Shown here piece by piece: positions 1-13,300 of a stretch of DNA of 62,000 bases (position 1 is the first letter of the stretch; the number at the start of each line of letters is the position of its first letter). Made by a program: the position numbers and the translations under genes. The notes below the pieces were generated by a model. That model made no database searches. It was not told the DNA's origin and saw only the letters and a list, made by a program, of their open reading frames with translations. Origin of the DNA: Mesostigma viride (lineage: Eukaryota; Streptophyta; Mesostigmatophyceae; Mesostigmatales; Mesostigmataceae). The stretch covers positions 4,787,521-4,849,520 of the forward strand of contig RPFO01000448.1 of the NCBI GenBank assembly GCA_009746045.1, in the 5' to 3' direction.

Positions 1-398
1 ACCATCCCTCTCCCATTTCAACCACCTGGGCCCTTGCATAAGCAGGTAGGGAGGAAGAGAAGCGATGCACATGCATAACACTTGATGGTCCAAACGCACG
101 CGGAGCATTCCGTGGTTGCATTCATCGGTGTAAAGAGACCCAAAGCCATCCAGTCACCTGTGAATGCCATCGCCACAGAAGGATGCAGAGGACTCTCCGT
201 GCCGGGTGCTCGGGGAATCCAGCCATGCACAGCAGCACACATCGTAAACGCAAACCACCAGCCTGACTCTAGCATGACCCACGAGCGCAAGCCCACGAGC
301 GCAACCCACTAGCACAGGCACTAGGCTCTATCTGAAAAGCTGCCATGTGCCCAGGGGAGCGCGACGAGGAGCGGATGGTGGAGACGAGCGCGGCTCAC

Positions 399-3300
399 CT
401 TTGGGTGGTTCTCTCGATGCGTCACGCATTCGCGCACGCTGTACGCATGCATCTCCGTGGTCAGCGCGGACTGAACCAGCTCCTGCGCCCTGCCAGGCGT
501 GCAGATGGGAGGCATGGGGTGGGGTGGGGTGGGGTGGGGTGGGGTGGGGTGGGGTGGGGTGGGGTGGGGTGGGGTGGGGTGGGGTGGGTGGGGTGGGGTG
601 GGGTGGGGTGGGGTGGGGTGGGGTGGGGTGGGGTGGGGTGGGGTGGGGTGGGGTGGGGTGGGGTGGGGTGGGGTGGGGTGGGGTGGGGTGGGGTGGGTGG
701 GGTGGGTGGGGTGGGGTGGGGTGGGGTGGGGTGGGGTGGGGTGGGGTGGGGTGGGGTGGGGTGGGGTGGGAGGGGATGGCAACCAAGCATGCAGGTGAGA
801 AAGAAGAGGTTTTCCGATGGCCATGGAGCAAGTTTGGAGCTGGCAGGATGGAAGAACTGGCAGGATGGAAGAGCAGAGGACAGGCACTCGAGGTAGGCAG
901 TGGAGGGTAGGGCATGGATGGGTACGAGGGCGGGCAGCTGGGTGGGTCAACAGCCCGGCGCAACCGAACTATATTAGCATCATAAAAAAAAAAGAACATA
1001 TACTATAGTAGAATCATGAGATGACTGCGGCCCCGGCAGGGAAAGCAGCATGAAAAATGCTTGGACGCTTGGTGGCCCATGACGGGGTTTGTCACTTGCG
1101 GTGAGGAAAAAGCCCAGTCAGCGCCTGCTGGGAATGCGGGCCATGACCGCTGTGTGGGGCCCACATGTGCATGGCTTTCCTACGCCGCAAGGGGCCCCAT
1201 GAAACTGTACAGCAAAGCCATTCCTGATGGGCTAGTGTGGCCCCGCAACGGCAAAACTGTCCGAATCTCTTCGAAGGGCTCACAAAGGCACAGGGCCAAG
1301 ATGCTGGAAGACCCTTCCATGTCTGCGCAGACCACAACAGCACAAAAAAGCGGTCCTATCATTGGAATACTACTATGATTGGTACAAAATGGATATATAT
1401 TCCAAGTAAACTAAATGGTGCTGAATTCCAAGTAAACCAGATGGTGAGATATTCCAAGTAAAGCTCGCAAGCCAACACATCTCTATGCCCGCCTAGGCAT
1501 TTATGCATCTAAGCATCTACCCAACTTCTGGCAGCGCTCACCGCTTTATGCAACGGATGACATCACCGCTTATTGCAACAACTGACATCACCGCTTTTGG
1601 CAACGGATGACATCACCGCTTATTGCAACGGATGACATCACCGCTTATTGCAACGACTGCCATCACCGCTTTTTGCAACGACTGCCATCACCGCTTTTTG
1701 CAACAACTGCCATCACCGCTTATTGCAACGACTGCCATCACCGCTTTTTGCAACGACTGCCATCACCGCTTTTTGCAACGACTGCCATCACCGCTTTTGC
1801 AACAACTGCCATCACCGCTTTTTGCAACGACTGCCATCACCGCTTTTTGTAACGACTGCCATCACCGCTTTTGCAACAACTGCCATCACCGCTTATTGCA
1901 ACGACTGCCATCGCCGCTTTTTGCAACGACTGCCATCACCGCTTTTTGCAACGACTGCCATCACCGCTTTATGCAATGGATGACATCACCGCTTTTTACG
2001 ACTGCCATCACCGCTTATTGCAACGACTGCCGTCACCGCTTATTGCAACGGATGACATCACCGCTTATTGCAACGACTGCCATCACCTCTTTTTGCAACG
2101 GATGACATCACCGCTTTTTGCAACGACTGCCATCACCGCTTTTTGCAACGACTGCCATCGCCGCTTTTTGCAACGACTGCCATCACCGCTTATTGCAACG
2201 ACTGCCATCACCGCTTTTTGCAACGACTGCCATCACCGCTTTATGCAACGACTGCCATCACCGCTTTTTGCAACAACTGCCATCACCGCTTTTTGCAACG
2301 ACTGCCATCACCGCTTTTTGCAACGACTGCCATCACCGCTGCCATCACCGCTTTTTGCAACGACTGCCATCACCGCTTTTTGCAACGACTGCCACCACCG
2401 CTTATTGCAACGACTGCCATCATCGCTTTTTGCAACGACTGCCATCACCGCTTTTTGCAACGACTGCCATCACCGCTTTTTGCAAAGACTGCCATCACCG
2501 CTTATTGCAACGCCTGCCATCACCGCTTTTAGCAACGACTGCCATCACCGCTTATTGCAACGCCTGCCATCACCGCTTATTGCAACGCCTGCCATCGCCG
2601 CTTTTTGCAACGACTGCCATCACCGCTTTTTGCAACGACTGCCATCACCGCTTTTTGCAAAGACTGCCATCACCGCTTTTTGCAACGCCTGCCATCACCG
2701 CTTATTGCAACGACTGCCATCACCGCTTTTTGCAACGACTGCCATCACCGCGTACAACATGCTCCATCCGTCATCTTCCTCTCGCGGAGCTCACCGCTTG
2801 GACGCATACGGCACAAGCAGCTCGCCGCAGAAGAGGGCGAGTGAGGCGGTGAGCGCGCCCAGCATTAGTGCGGGCTTCATCAGCCGCAGGGGGGACACAC
2901 CCACGGACGCCAGCGCGACGAGCTCGCTGTCTGCCCGATGTGGGGTGTGTAAAAATAGGCAGTACATGCGAGGGCAGGGCATGAGGGAACGTATTAGGTA
3001 GCCAACCAATATCCCCCAAAACTATTGGGGGGAATAGAAACTATTGTGTATTTATATGCCTTATCTTATGAAGAGATGCCATAGGTTATCATTAATGCGG
3101 AACTCTCGGTTTCATGGATATTCATGTAAAACCACTACCAATAATGATAAAACTGACGGAGGTAGGCCGATAAAGAAGCCCAAGCGCGAGTGGAGGGGAC
3201 ATGAGGCCTGGCGGAGAGAAGAAGCCAGCAACGGTTCTCCGACCTGAAGGAAGCAGCATCGATTCTTCTGGTCCCTTGGCCTTCGCTTTCCCAGGCCACG

Positions 3301-5806
3301 TGGTTACTAATGACTCCCAACTCTCAGGTACATGCTGCGCTTGAGCTCCATTGTTTCCCAAAAACAACGGAGCTCAAGAAACATTCCCAGTTTGACGAAT
3401 GGCACACACTCACTGTAAGGCCACAGCTCCTGGGTGTCCCATCTGACTTGGGCCCCCGCATGCCGTACAAAGCTGCAGCATACCCCGTCCTACTTGGGTA
3501 CCCCCTTTCATCCACATGGCCGCACATGGGCACACACATGGCCACTCATGGCCACACATGACCACTTATGGCCACACATGGCCACACCTGGCTGCACATA
3601 AGCACACATGGCCACACATGGCCACCGGGAATACAGAGTTGCATCTTCTTGGGTGGTTACCGTGCACTCAAGGTACAGTGAATAGGATCGCTGAGCCTGC
3701 CATAACTGCAGGGCGACCGACCTTGATGCCCATTTTGTGATGCCAGGCAGCCCTCAATGCCCGGCAATGCAACCGTGTCGGGTATGGTGCTGGGTAGTCT
3801 AAGGAGGCAGAGACTGAGACACGGAGCTGAATCTACGCCGAGCCATGCAGTGACCACCAGGTGGCGCACACCCACCTGCCTGCATGCGGCTCATGGACAG
3901 GAGCGAGCCTGCCAGGGACGAGAACGGGAGGGAGAGGTTGAGGAAGCGCGGCATCTGCAGCAGCGCAGCGCCCAGCGCGACGCGCAGGGGAAGCCCTGCA
4001 CGTAATTGCACAGCAGCCAGCCAGGGTTTGTGGCGGGGAGTGGTAAGTTTTCAGTGGCACCGTCTATTGAGGGGCAGTGTCATCTCATGGAAACGGCAAC
4101 TCATGGAGTGGCAATGTCAATGCCGATGGCAAAGGCGACATCAACAGCAGTCCAACGCGATCGCAAGCCACTCCCCTTGCCAACCCCCTTGCCTTACGAA
4201 GCTGCTGACGTAGCAGCAACAGCAGGACATGCATGCACGGAGATACGATGAGAGGACGGGCAAGGGGGTCGACGATGGGGATGCGCAGGGTAAGCAACGA
4301 GACCAAGGGAGGCCTCAGCAGGGCATGTCTGCGTGTCAAGCACAGGGCCAGCACAGAGAGAACTAAGAATTCACAGAGTACTGTGAGGGTATGCCACTAC
4401 GTAGGCAACGCAGGTCCCATCACGCCATCTGCTCGCCCACTCGAAAGCCCTCCGGCACGACTACCCAGCGGTTCCACTAATTCTAGCGCAGTCCTGAAAC
4501 AAGCAGAACAGGAGAGCGTAAAATAACACCCAACAAGGCATGGCCGCGACGCTTGAAAGGGATGGGACGCCACCCTCAGAGCTCACCCGACACGACCACC
4601 TCGCGCACTAGCTCCACCAGGGCGCCCAGGGACACGCCCAGGGACATGAAGACGGCGACTGCCATCATGCAGGGGCCCAGCATCTCGACGAGCAGCCACC
4701 TGGAAGGGAGGCGGGACATGGACGGGTGGGGAGAAAGCGGGTGGGGTGGGGTGGAGGTGTGTGTGTGTGGGGGGGGTTGAGGACACCCAGGCACCCACGG
4801 AGGTATCAAATTGAAGTGGATTTGGGTGTCGGTAATTGGGTGTCCAGCCACCTGTGGCATCATGATTGATGGAGTGTTTCCGGACGCCAGAAATGGCAGA
4901 CGTCGCAAGGCAGACAAGAGCCACGACAGGGTATCGTGGGGTTTCTCTGCACAGTGGGGGCATGGGGACGCTAGTGAGAGCCAGCGGACCCATCCTTGCA
5001 GCCACAAAAGCCCGCAGTGTTTGACATGATGTCCGGCCCACACCCCTAGCCACCACCCCACCCCACCCCACTCAACGACCACCCATGCAGAAGGTGAATG
5101 TCCAACATGTGCCAACCACATTCTTCCACCAAGACGGATCTTATACTCTTCAAACACGGCTCTCATACTCTTCCCATTCGGTTCTTCTACTCTTCCAACG
5201 CGGTTCTTATACTCTTCCAACGCGGTTCTTATATTCTTCAACTGCGGTTCTATCACAGAGACCAAGTCACGCGCTATATGTGCACATGGGGGAATCACTG
5301 CCATCTTCTGAAGATATGTTTGTGATCACGAAAGGAAGGTTCATGAATGCTGGGCGAGCGTTCACATGCACTCCTCTCGAGCACAGGATTCCGGCATGCA
5401 CTTGCCTGTCAAGCAGTGACGGTCGCAAGCATTGCAGGAACGCAAGGGCGCGCTCGCCAGGTGGCAACGCCGTGAAGAAATGGTATGCCGACTCCAGGAC
5501 ATTGTGCACACGCCTGGCAATGCCGTTGACGATGGTAAACCCTCCTCTACGAGGCGAAGCGCTGCGACACTGTATGGTACCACGTCGCCCTTGGCGCCCG
5601 AGCAATTTTATTAAACGGAAGGTTTGCCGCCTTCCAGTCGACAATAGTAGCTTATCAGACGGGGGCAAATGGAATACCCGGGCCACGGTGATCAAGCTCG
5701 GTGCCACGCAAATTTTCGGCGATATTGCCGTTCCCGCATATAACAGTTTTCCCTGAAGCATTTGGTTAATTTGGTAGAATGCATGGCAACCGATTAATGC
5801 GAACAT
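399..5806 (-). CDS. LptF/LptG (YjgP/YjgQ) family permease, 3' end off the left edge
   Basis: Five minus-strand exons can be joined: 5806-5406, 4699-4587, 3995-3876, 2930-2795 and 489-399. All phases agree and give 287 codons. Intron 1 is GC-AG (donor AG|GCAAGT at 5405); the others are GT-AG. The core begins LLDRWLLVEMLG, then a membrane segment with FMSLGVSLGALVELV, then VVVSG/LPLR, then DSELVALASVGVSPLRL and GELLVPYASKR/AQEL. This is the order and wording of the LptF/LptG transmembrane half (x-DRYLL, SLGV.LG, SGLPL, DSELIAL..GVS, VVP). In bacteria the family moves lipopolysaccharide with LptB; cyanobacteria carry a form and a plastid copy would derive from it. The ~125 residues before LLDR are rich in Arg, Ser and hydroxylated residues with few acidic ones, which would suit a transit peptide. 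ATG 5806 follows an in-frame TGA. The C-terminal periplasmic-type domain would lie beyond position 1. Family call is strong; substrate and location are inferred. Confidence 0.75.
515..770 (-). repeat. (ACCCC)n array in LptF-like intron 4
   Basis: About fifty copies of a pentamer, GGGGT on the plus strand, with two 4-bp interruptions near 590 and 697-707. In gene orientation it is a C-rich tract ending about 24 nt before the 3' splice site at 490, so it may act as part of the polypyrimidine tract. The plus strand has strong G-quadruplex potential. It is internal and has no telomeric context. Confidence 0.95.
1538..2751. repeat. 25-bp minisatellite in LptF-like intron 4
   Basis: About 48 head-to-tail copies of a 25-mer containing CGACTGCCATCACCGCTTTT, with variants GGATGACATC, GCCTGCCATC and TATTG. 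Because 25 is not a multiple of 3, all three plus-strand frames read the same cyclic 25-residue peptide. The long open frames here are therefore by-products. Spacers are absent, so it is not a CRISPR array. It lies wholly inside the intron between 2794 and 490. Confidence 0.95.
3512..3631. repeat. Short CACATGGC-type minisatellite
   Basis: Imperfect repeats of ACATGGCC and CACATGGCCAC in the LptF-like intron 3 (3875-2931). The rest of this intron shows nothing else recognisable. Confidence 0.8.
5141..5250. repeat. 22-bp repeat in LptF-like intron 1
   Basis: About five copies of a 22-mer around TTATACTCTTCCAACGCGGT, with the first copies more diverged. It sits inside the GC-AG intron 5405-4700. 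The intron end next to exon 2 is C-rich (about 4730-4780), matching the pattern of C-rich tracts before 3' splice sites in this window. Confidence 0.8.
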
Positions 5807-7109
5807 TCCTCACTACTTCCAGCCTCACTGCTCGGCATTTACCCGTGAATAGTGCAGAAAGCAGCTCCTCAATAAGCTATGAATCCACGACAACGACCAG
5901 CCAATGAGTCGACAGTACTCAATACACTCCTTTACCAGCTACAGATACAGTTCAAGCAAGGGCGCTCCCACAATGTATGGTTTGTTTCAAAACTGAAGGC
6001 ACCAAGCCCGTTAATTTCCATCACGAAGTACCTGCAATCATGATAGTATCTACAACTGAGCTTGGACAGCGATCCGTTTCCATTTCTCAACATTGGCGAG
6101 GTGGTGTCGGTGTTGAATATGTCTGACTGATAGTATGTGTCTGCCTAGGACCGCTATCGTGAACGGTACGGCCGTGTTATTGAGAAGCCCCCCCCCCCCC
6201 ATTTATTGAAGTTTTCCCGAGTGCATGGAGTCTGCGGAACACCCAGCAGACTGCAAAATTGTGTTTGAGTTGAGTTAAAATGGGACGTCCAGCCAGTCAA
6301 CGTATCTCGATAATTGGTCTGGTACCAATAATGCGGAAATTTGGAATACTTATCACCTTATCAGGATGGATAATCTCTCTAATAAAATTCAGCTATGCCT
6401 GCCCGTAATTTACTTTAAAGTTTTTTATATATACATAGTTACATACAGTATTCGCATTCCGGGCTTTCTACTGTATTGCGCGGGTTCCCCATTTCTTTGC
6501 TGGCAATTATGTACTTGCATTCCTGGGAAAGTACCTAGCCTGGAAAGTTGTAAGCCTGTGACCTGTTATAATAAGCCGGTAACTTTTCCGGCCACGGCAA
6601 TGGATCATTCTTGGATATTCCTGATGCCGTCAATAGATATTGTACACGTGGATTGCCCACAAAGGACAGGAGCTCGGGAGTCGCGCCAACTTCTAGAATT
6701 CGCGGCCCTGCGTTAACGTTAACGTACAAATGGCACAAAGTTGCAACTTGCAGCCAACGTCTTCCACAGTAGGAATACGGTATTAGAACACATCAGTAGA
6801 CAGCGAGAATAACTGAACTTCGAATCGAGGGCGACAAGCTGCCGACAAGACGACAAGACAAGTCGCGCCCGCTGCCGCGTCACATGACCGTTCAGTAACT
6901 TCTAGGAACTTGTGCGAGTCAGCGCCCGCCTTCCAGCTGTGGCATGGCAAGTCTAACGAGCACTTGGCCGCCGTAGGAGCACTAGGCGCAGGGAGCACGA
7001 GAGGAGAAAAGTTGCTTGTGCGCATTGCACCGCCGGACATGGCGCCCATTTGATCACGTCTCTGGCGGGATCAGTTCTGGCACGGCCACCGCATATCTCC
7101 GTCAGCGTC
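5807..7109. promoter_or_regulatory. Divergent upstream region of the LptF-like gene and the Ca2+ pump
   Basis: 1.3 kb between two start codons on opposite strands, so it must hold both 5' UTRs and both promoters. A C13 run lies near 6189-6201 and TTAACGTTAACG near 6714-6725. No convincing TATA box or further gene was seen. The regulatory label is inferred from position only. Confidence 0.5.
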
Positions 7110-10100
7110 ATGGCGGAGAAGCAGAACGGGGAGTACGCGGCCTGGGCCTCCCCAGTGACGCAGGTAGTCTCGCATTTCGGCACTCATCTTGGTAAAGGTT
7201 TCACGTCCGCACAGGTCCGGGAGCAGCGTGCACGGTATGGCCCCAACGAGCTCGCGAAGGAGGATAAAAAACCGCTGTGGCGCTTGGTACTAGAGCAGTT
7301 TGACGACCTGCTCGTAAAGATCCTTCTCCTTGCCGCATTTTTATCGTTCATCCTTGCATACATTGAGACGAAAGAAGAACAAGAGGAAGGCAGGGATGAT
7401 GGGGTCACTGAGTATGTTGAGCCCATCGTTATTCTCATGATTCTCATACTGAACGCCATTGTTGGCGTGTGGCAAGAATCGAATGCCGAGAATGCGCTTG
7501 AAGCTCTCAAGGATATGCAAAGCTCATCCGCCCGCGTCATCCGTGATGGCAAATCCGCCATTGTTCCCGCCTCGGAGCTTGTGCCCGGTGACCTCGTCGA
7601 GCTCGTGGCGGGAGATAAAGTCCCCGCGGATATGCGTGTGGTGGAGCTTAAGACGGCAACTGTGCGCGTTGAGCAGGCTAGTCTGACTGGAGAAAGCGAG
7701 ACTGTTCTGAAAGGAACGGAACCAGTCAGCGCAGGAAGTGACATCCAGGGCAAGGGCTGCATGGTGTTCGCAGGAACTGCAGTGGTGAATGGCGCCTGCC
7801 GCTGCGTTGTCAGCAGGTACAAGATGAATATTGTGTAGAATGCTATATGAAGATGATATGTTTTTTGCGCCCATTGTGTGCAGCGGCAACCATAGATGTA
7901 GAGGTTCATGGGAAGACATCTGTCAGTCATTAAGTTATGTGGTTGAATTACAGTAGTCAACGTAGCATTTCCTCGTGGTTTTCTATTCAACCGCTGCATC
8001 TGCTATTATTCCAGCAAAAAGATACCCTGTCAGCTCTGTGGCCACTTGTCACAGCAAAGTTGTTTTCTGACTGCAATCAATTTATAACTGTAATCCAACG
8101 CGGTGTCATTACCTGCAATGTTCCGTTTGCTGTCTGGGTTATTGCGGTCACTCTACAGTCTTGTATGGGCTGTAAGCAAGTCTGGATGCCGAAGTTAAAT
8201 GTTATCTGGCTGGATTTTTGGCTGACCGATTTTTCATGCTAGAATCGTCTGGATATTTCCTGACCGAATCCTTCTATTATTTCTTGGCCTTTGAAACTGC
8301 AATTATTTCTTGGACAAAAGAGCGCCCCCCCTGTTGCATCGGTGCCCCTTTGGTCTCCGGACTTTGTAGATGCTGAAACTGTTTGTGTTTCGAGTTTCGA
8401 TGCCTTTTGTATTTCTAGTTTGCTTTTGTATTTATCGTTCCCAGGCGCCATGTGCCATGCTGCCGATGTTCGAGTCTCGTGCATGCTGACACTTTCGTCC
8501 GCTGAATCACCTCCAGGGAAGCGCAGCAATCACAGTCCCTCTGGTTCTCCATCCCCCCCCCCCCGTCCCCGCTCGCTCCCTTCCCCTAGCTCCTCCCCTT
8601 GCGCGTGGTTAACTCTGCGGCGTTGGTCGGCTCTATGCGCGTGTGTGGTCATGTGGCGGGGAACGTCATCTATGCGTGGGGTAGCGAGGTCGTGTGGAGT
8701 TGAAAGGGGACGCTGATGGGGGGGGCAAGCAGGCTGCAACGAATAGCTAGCGAACAGTAAGGCAGGCAAGGCAGGAAAAGCCGTGACCCCCCGTGGCTGG
8801 GTGAAGCAAGTGGCTGTGGGGGGGCCAAAAGGATGGATGGTTAGAAAGGGTACCAAAAAGTCAGAGAAGAAAGGGGACTGAAGCGAGGGGAGTTAGGAAA
8901 TAGCCGCTGCATAACTAGGGGAGCAAAAGGAAGCAACGCAAAGGAATTAAATAAGAATTTCGCATAGTGGTGTTGCAGCCAGGATGGCCCTAAGCGCCGC
9001 TGCTGGCTGGGAAAGAAACTTTTGCCCACCATCGGACCCCACGGTGGCACACCCAGCACAACCCCATCGGGGTACCCATGGACACCCCCCAGTCGTGTTA
9101 ATGCTTGTGCCTGCACGCGAGAGAAAGTTTTTGCTGCCGGTACTTGGTACGCACGCCGCCTGCTTACTGTTTCTGCCTGCTTGCTGTTCCGGTGACTGTC
9201 TCATTCATTCTCGTTCTTTTTTTCTCTTTCGGAAATGCTCCGTTTTCTCTCTGATTGTTCGTTCCGGTTTCCGTTCCGGCCATTGTCCTGTCATGGGTTG
9301 TTTTTCTCTGCCAGCATCGGCATGTCGACCGAGATCGGCAAGATCCAGTCGCAGATCCTGGAGGCGTCTGCAATGGACACGACCACCCCCCTGGGCAAGC
9401 AGCTGGACCGGTTCGGCGAGAACCTGACCAAGGCGATTGGCGTCATCTGCCTCATCGTGTGGCTCATCAACTACAAGCACTTCATGTCCTGGTCGTGGGG
9501 CACCTGGGACCTGGGTGGCATCCGGGTCCCCGTCCCCGTGGACATCGTGTTCAACTTTGCCAAGTGCACGTACTATTTTAAGATCGCCGTCGCGCTGGCA
9601 GTCGCGGCCATTCCCGAGGGCCTCCCGACTGTGATCACGACGTGCCTCGCGCTCGGCACACGCCAGATGGCGGCCAAGAACGCGATCGTGCGCAAGCTGC
9701 CCTCGGTAGAGACGCTGGGCTGCACGACCGTCATCTGCTCTGACAAGACCGGCACGCTGACGACCAATCAGATGTCGGTCGTCGCGCTCGCTGCCCCCGG
9801 GGAGTCGCTCGAGGCGCCCCTGAGGGAGTTTGAGGTGCAGGGGAACACGTACGATCCGCGGGAGGGGGGCGTCGTGGGCCTGGGGGGCGTCTCGTCTCTG
9901 GACAAGGGCCTGCAGGCGGTCGCGCGCGTGTGCTGCCTGTGCAACGAGAGCAGCATCGACATCAAGAATGGCGTGTTCAAGGCGGTGGGGCAGCCGACCG
10001 AGGCGTCGCTCATGGTGAGGGAAGAGGGGACGGCGATGTTGGGATGTGGTCTGCTGTAGGAACGTTGCGGACCGACTCGTGGTGAGGGGAGAGAGCTCTT

Positions 10101-10267
10101 GTGTGCTTTACATTGCAATATATAGTAGAGCACAATTTGTGTCTGGTGTGGGCTTTAGTACCTATTAGTTGACTGAGGGGTTGCTCATGGTGAGATGAGG
10201 GGACTTAGTGCGCAGTTTGACCTGGAGTAGTAGTAGCGATCGGAGGCTTGATCGCATGTGGACTTGT

Positions 10268-10303
<36 letters not shown>

Positions 10304-13300
10304 GTGGTAGATAACAGGATGCCGCATGGGTGATAGTAGCAGCTGACTGAAAGATGCGCTCACGGTACATCCGCTAGAGCAGAAGACTTCTGCACATCTG
10401 CTGGAGTGCGGTCATGTTGGCGTATGCGCACTAGTAGGCTGCGCCCCCAGCTGTGCAGCAGGCTTGTCCTGTATACAATCTGTTGCCTACACCGCCACGT
10501 GTTTGCAAGTGAGCACACATGCGGCTGCTCTCATAACACAACCCTTACCTAACCAGTAGTTTCCTCAACAGTAGTGTTACCTAAGCGGCAGTCAAACTGC
10601 TGTGCTATGCTGTGACATTGCAGCTCGCACTTCCAGTCGTTGGCTGTGATTGTTCCGCTTGCCTGTCTGTGTGCCGTTTGCCCGATTGTTGTCTGGGAAC
10701 CTTTGCTGATCATTGCATCTGTGCTTTGCTTGCGTTGGCTGGCCATGTGTCCCCCCTGGCAGGTTCTGGTGGAGAAGCTGGGTGTACCGGACGCCAGCGA
10801 GAACGCGCGCATCGTGGCGGCGCGCCAGGCGGGCGAGGAGAGCAACACCGACTGGCTCCACGGTGTGTGTGGAGTGGGGAAAATTCTTGAAGGGGGGGGG
10901 GCACAGACATGGGAAGGCAGAGGGGGAGAGGGGGGGGAAAGGGGGGGAGAGTCTTGGCATCTGTCACCGTGCTATCCTGTATGTGGTCGTTTGGCCATTA
11001 TACTAACATCCTTGTAACAATAGCTCCACCGCGCTAACAGCCTTGTAACAATCGCCCCCCTCCATTCCCTCATTCGCTCGGCCAGACCCATGAAATAGAT
11101 TCTTTTTCCAAGTCTATAAAGGGAACATGGCGCTCCTCGCCCTATTGTATTCCTTTTCCTAGTATATATCTTACCCTATTGTATTCCTTTTCCTAGTGCA
11201 TATCTTACTGTTACTTGGCACACACTGTTACACTGGCACGGTTCCTTGCGGGCTCCCCCTTCCAGGCGCGGCGCGCTACTGGCAGTCGCAGTGCTCGCGG
11301 CTGGCCCTGCTCGAGTTTGACCGCGACCGCAAGTCCATGTCCGTGCTCTGCACGCCCTGCGGCGGCGCGCCCACCCCCAGCGCTGCCACCACCGCCACCA
11401 TGGTCACACGGCGCCGCGCGTCCATCGGCAGCAAGGACGGCGGCAATGTGCTCTACGTCAAGGTGAGCGCGTACAGAGACGTTTTCATGATGAGGCCATA
11501 GATATGCTCTATGTCAAGGTAAGGCCGTGGGTCGGGTCGATGTCAAGGTGTTTGTGGCTGTGTGCTCTGTCAAGTAGAGGCCATAAATATTCTCCATGCC
11601 TATGCCAGTGTGTGTGTGGCAATCTGCTGTACGTCAAGGCAAGAGCGTCGTCCCTGTTGTAGTGCCAAGGTGATGACCCCCCCACCGGATCCTAAACTCA
11701 TCGCACCCACCCCACCCCCATTTCTGCAGGGTGCTTCCGAGGCGGTCCTGGAACGCTGCAAGCGCATGCGCCTCTCCAGTGGCGCGGACGTTGACATCAC
11801 CGTGGGCGCACGCAAGCGCCTGCTCGCCGTGATCGAGAAGATGTCCTCGCGCGGCCTGCGCTGCCTTGCCCTCGCGGAGAAGCACGCCGACGAGCTGGGC
11901 GTGCTCGCCGACTACAACGGCCCGGCCCACAAGGGCCACCGCCTGCTGCAGCAGATGGAGCAGTACGTGGAGATTGAGTCCTGCCTGACGCTCGTCGGGT
12001 TTGCGGGCATCGTTGACCCGCCGCGCGAGGGCGTCCGGGAGGCCGTGGAGGCGTGCCACATGGCGGGCGTGCGCGTGATCATGATCACCGGCGACAACAA
12101 GCTCACCGCGGAGACCATCTCCCGCGACGTGGGCATCATTGGGAGTGACGGCGGCCAGATCACCTCCTTGACCGGCAAGGAGTTCTCAGCGCTGTCACAC
12201 GCGCGCCAGGTGGCAGCGCTCTCGGGGACGGGCGGCGTCGTCTTCTCGCGTGCCGAGCCGCGGCACAAGCAGGACATCGTCAAGGTGCTCAAGGAGCAGG
12301 GCCATGTGGTCGCCATGACTGGCGACGGCGTGAACGACGCCCCCGCGCTAAAGCTGGCGGACATCGGCGTCGCGATGGGTATCACAGGGACGGAGGTGGC
12401 CAAGGAGGCCTCGGACATGATCCTCGCGGACGACAACTTCAGCACGATCGTCGCGGCGGTCGCGAGCGGGCGCGCGATCTACAACAACATGAAGGCATTC
12501 ATCCGGTACCTCATCTCCTCCAACATCGGCGAGGTCGCCTCCATCTTCATCACCACCGCACTCGGCGTGCCCGAGGGCCTCATCCCCGTGCAGCTGCTGT
12601 GAGTTGCCTCCACGTTTCGGATTGGCGTTAGAGTGTTGTCATGTTAAGCTGCAGGATCGTCCTTCTCCTTGTGTATCTACAGGGTCGTCTCTCACAGCGA
12701 GACAGAGCGTCTCGTTGCTAGGATACACTCGTGTGTAGTTCCCCGATTTCTCCAGAAAATGTTGGTGTGCGTCTTGGTTTATCGAGGTTTCATGCAGATG
12801 ATATCAAGCCACAGAGAAAATGCTGTACAGATATGCATACTGTATTCGTTTCATGACCACAAATGGGAAGCTGGTGGACGGCCACTACAATGGTACAATC
12901 ATTTCCTCGTTGATCGTGGAGCTGCTAAGACTTACCCATGATCGGGAGAGGCTAGCCTTTACAAGGTTTTCCTGTGGTGTATGGGACTCGATCGTGTCTG
13001 TCGATCTTGGCCATGTGCCCCGTCTCTTCAGGTGAACCTTCCCATTCATTCTCTTTCAGCTGATTGACTGGATCCTCCCTCCCTTACCCCCCTCCCTCCC
13101 CCTCCCCGCCCCGCCCTTCCCCGCCCTTCCCCGCCCTTCCCCTCCCTTCCCCTCCCTTCCCCGCCCTTCCCCGCCCTTCCCCGCCCTTCCCCGCCCTCCC
13201 CAGCCCTCCCCAGCCCTCCCCCGCCCTGCCCTTCCCCGCCCTTCCCCGCCCTTCCCCGCCCTTCCCCGCCCTTCCCCGCCCTCCCCCGCCCTCCCCAGCC

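Noticed and set aside
18-296. Next exon of the LptF-like gene in the first 300 bases
   Set aside because: A possible acceptor CCCAG before GTGGTTGAAATGG near position 25 exists, but too little sequence remains to tell; left out.
515-770. Telomeric repeat
   Set aside because: Internal, within an intron, and unlike known TTAGGG/TTTAGGG units.
321-999. HPTPP/GWGGV proline- or glycine-rich proteins
   Set aside because: Encoded only by the GGGGT array.
1538-2751. CRISPR array
   Set aside because: Repeats are contiguous with no spacers, and the locus is an intron of a nuclear gene.
9235-9314. Start of the pump exon at ATG 9235
   Set aside because: The acceptor CCAG at 9311-9314 joins in phase to exon 1, and the upstream codons do not resemble the family.
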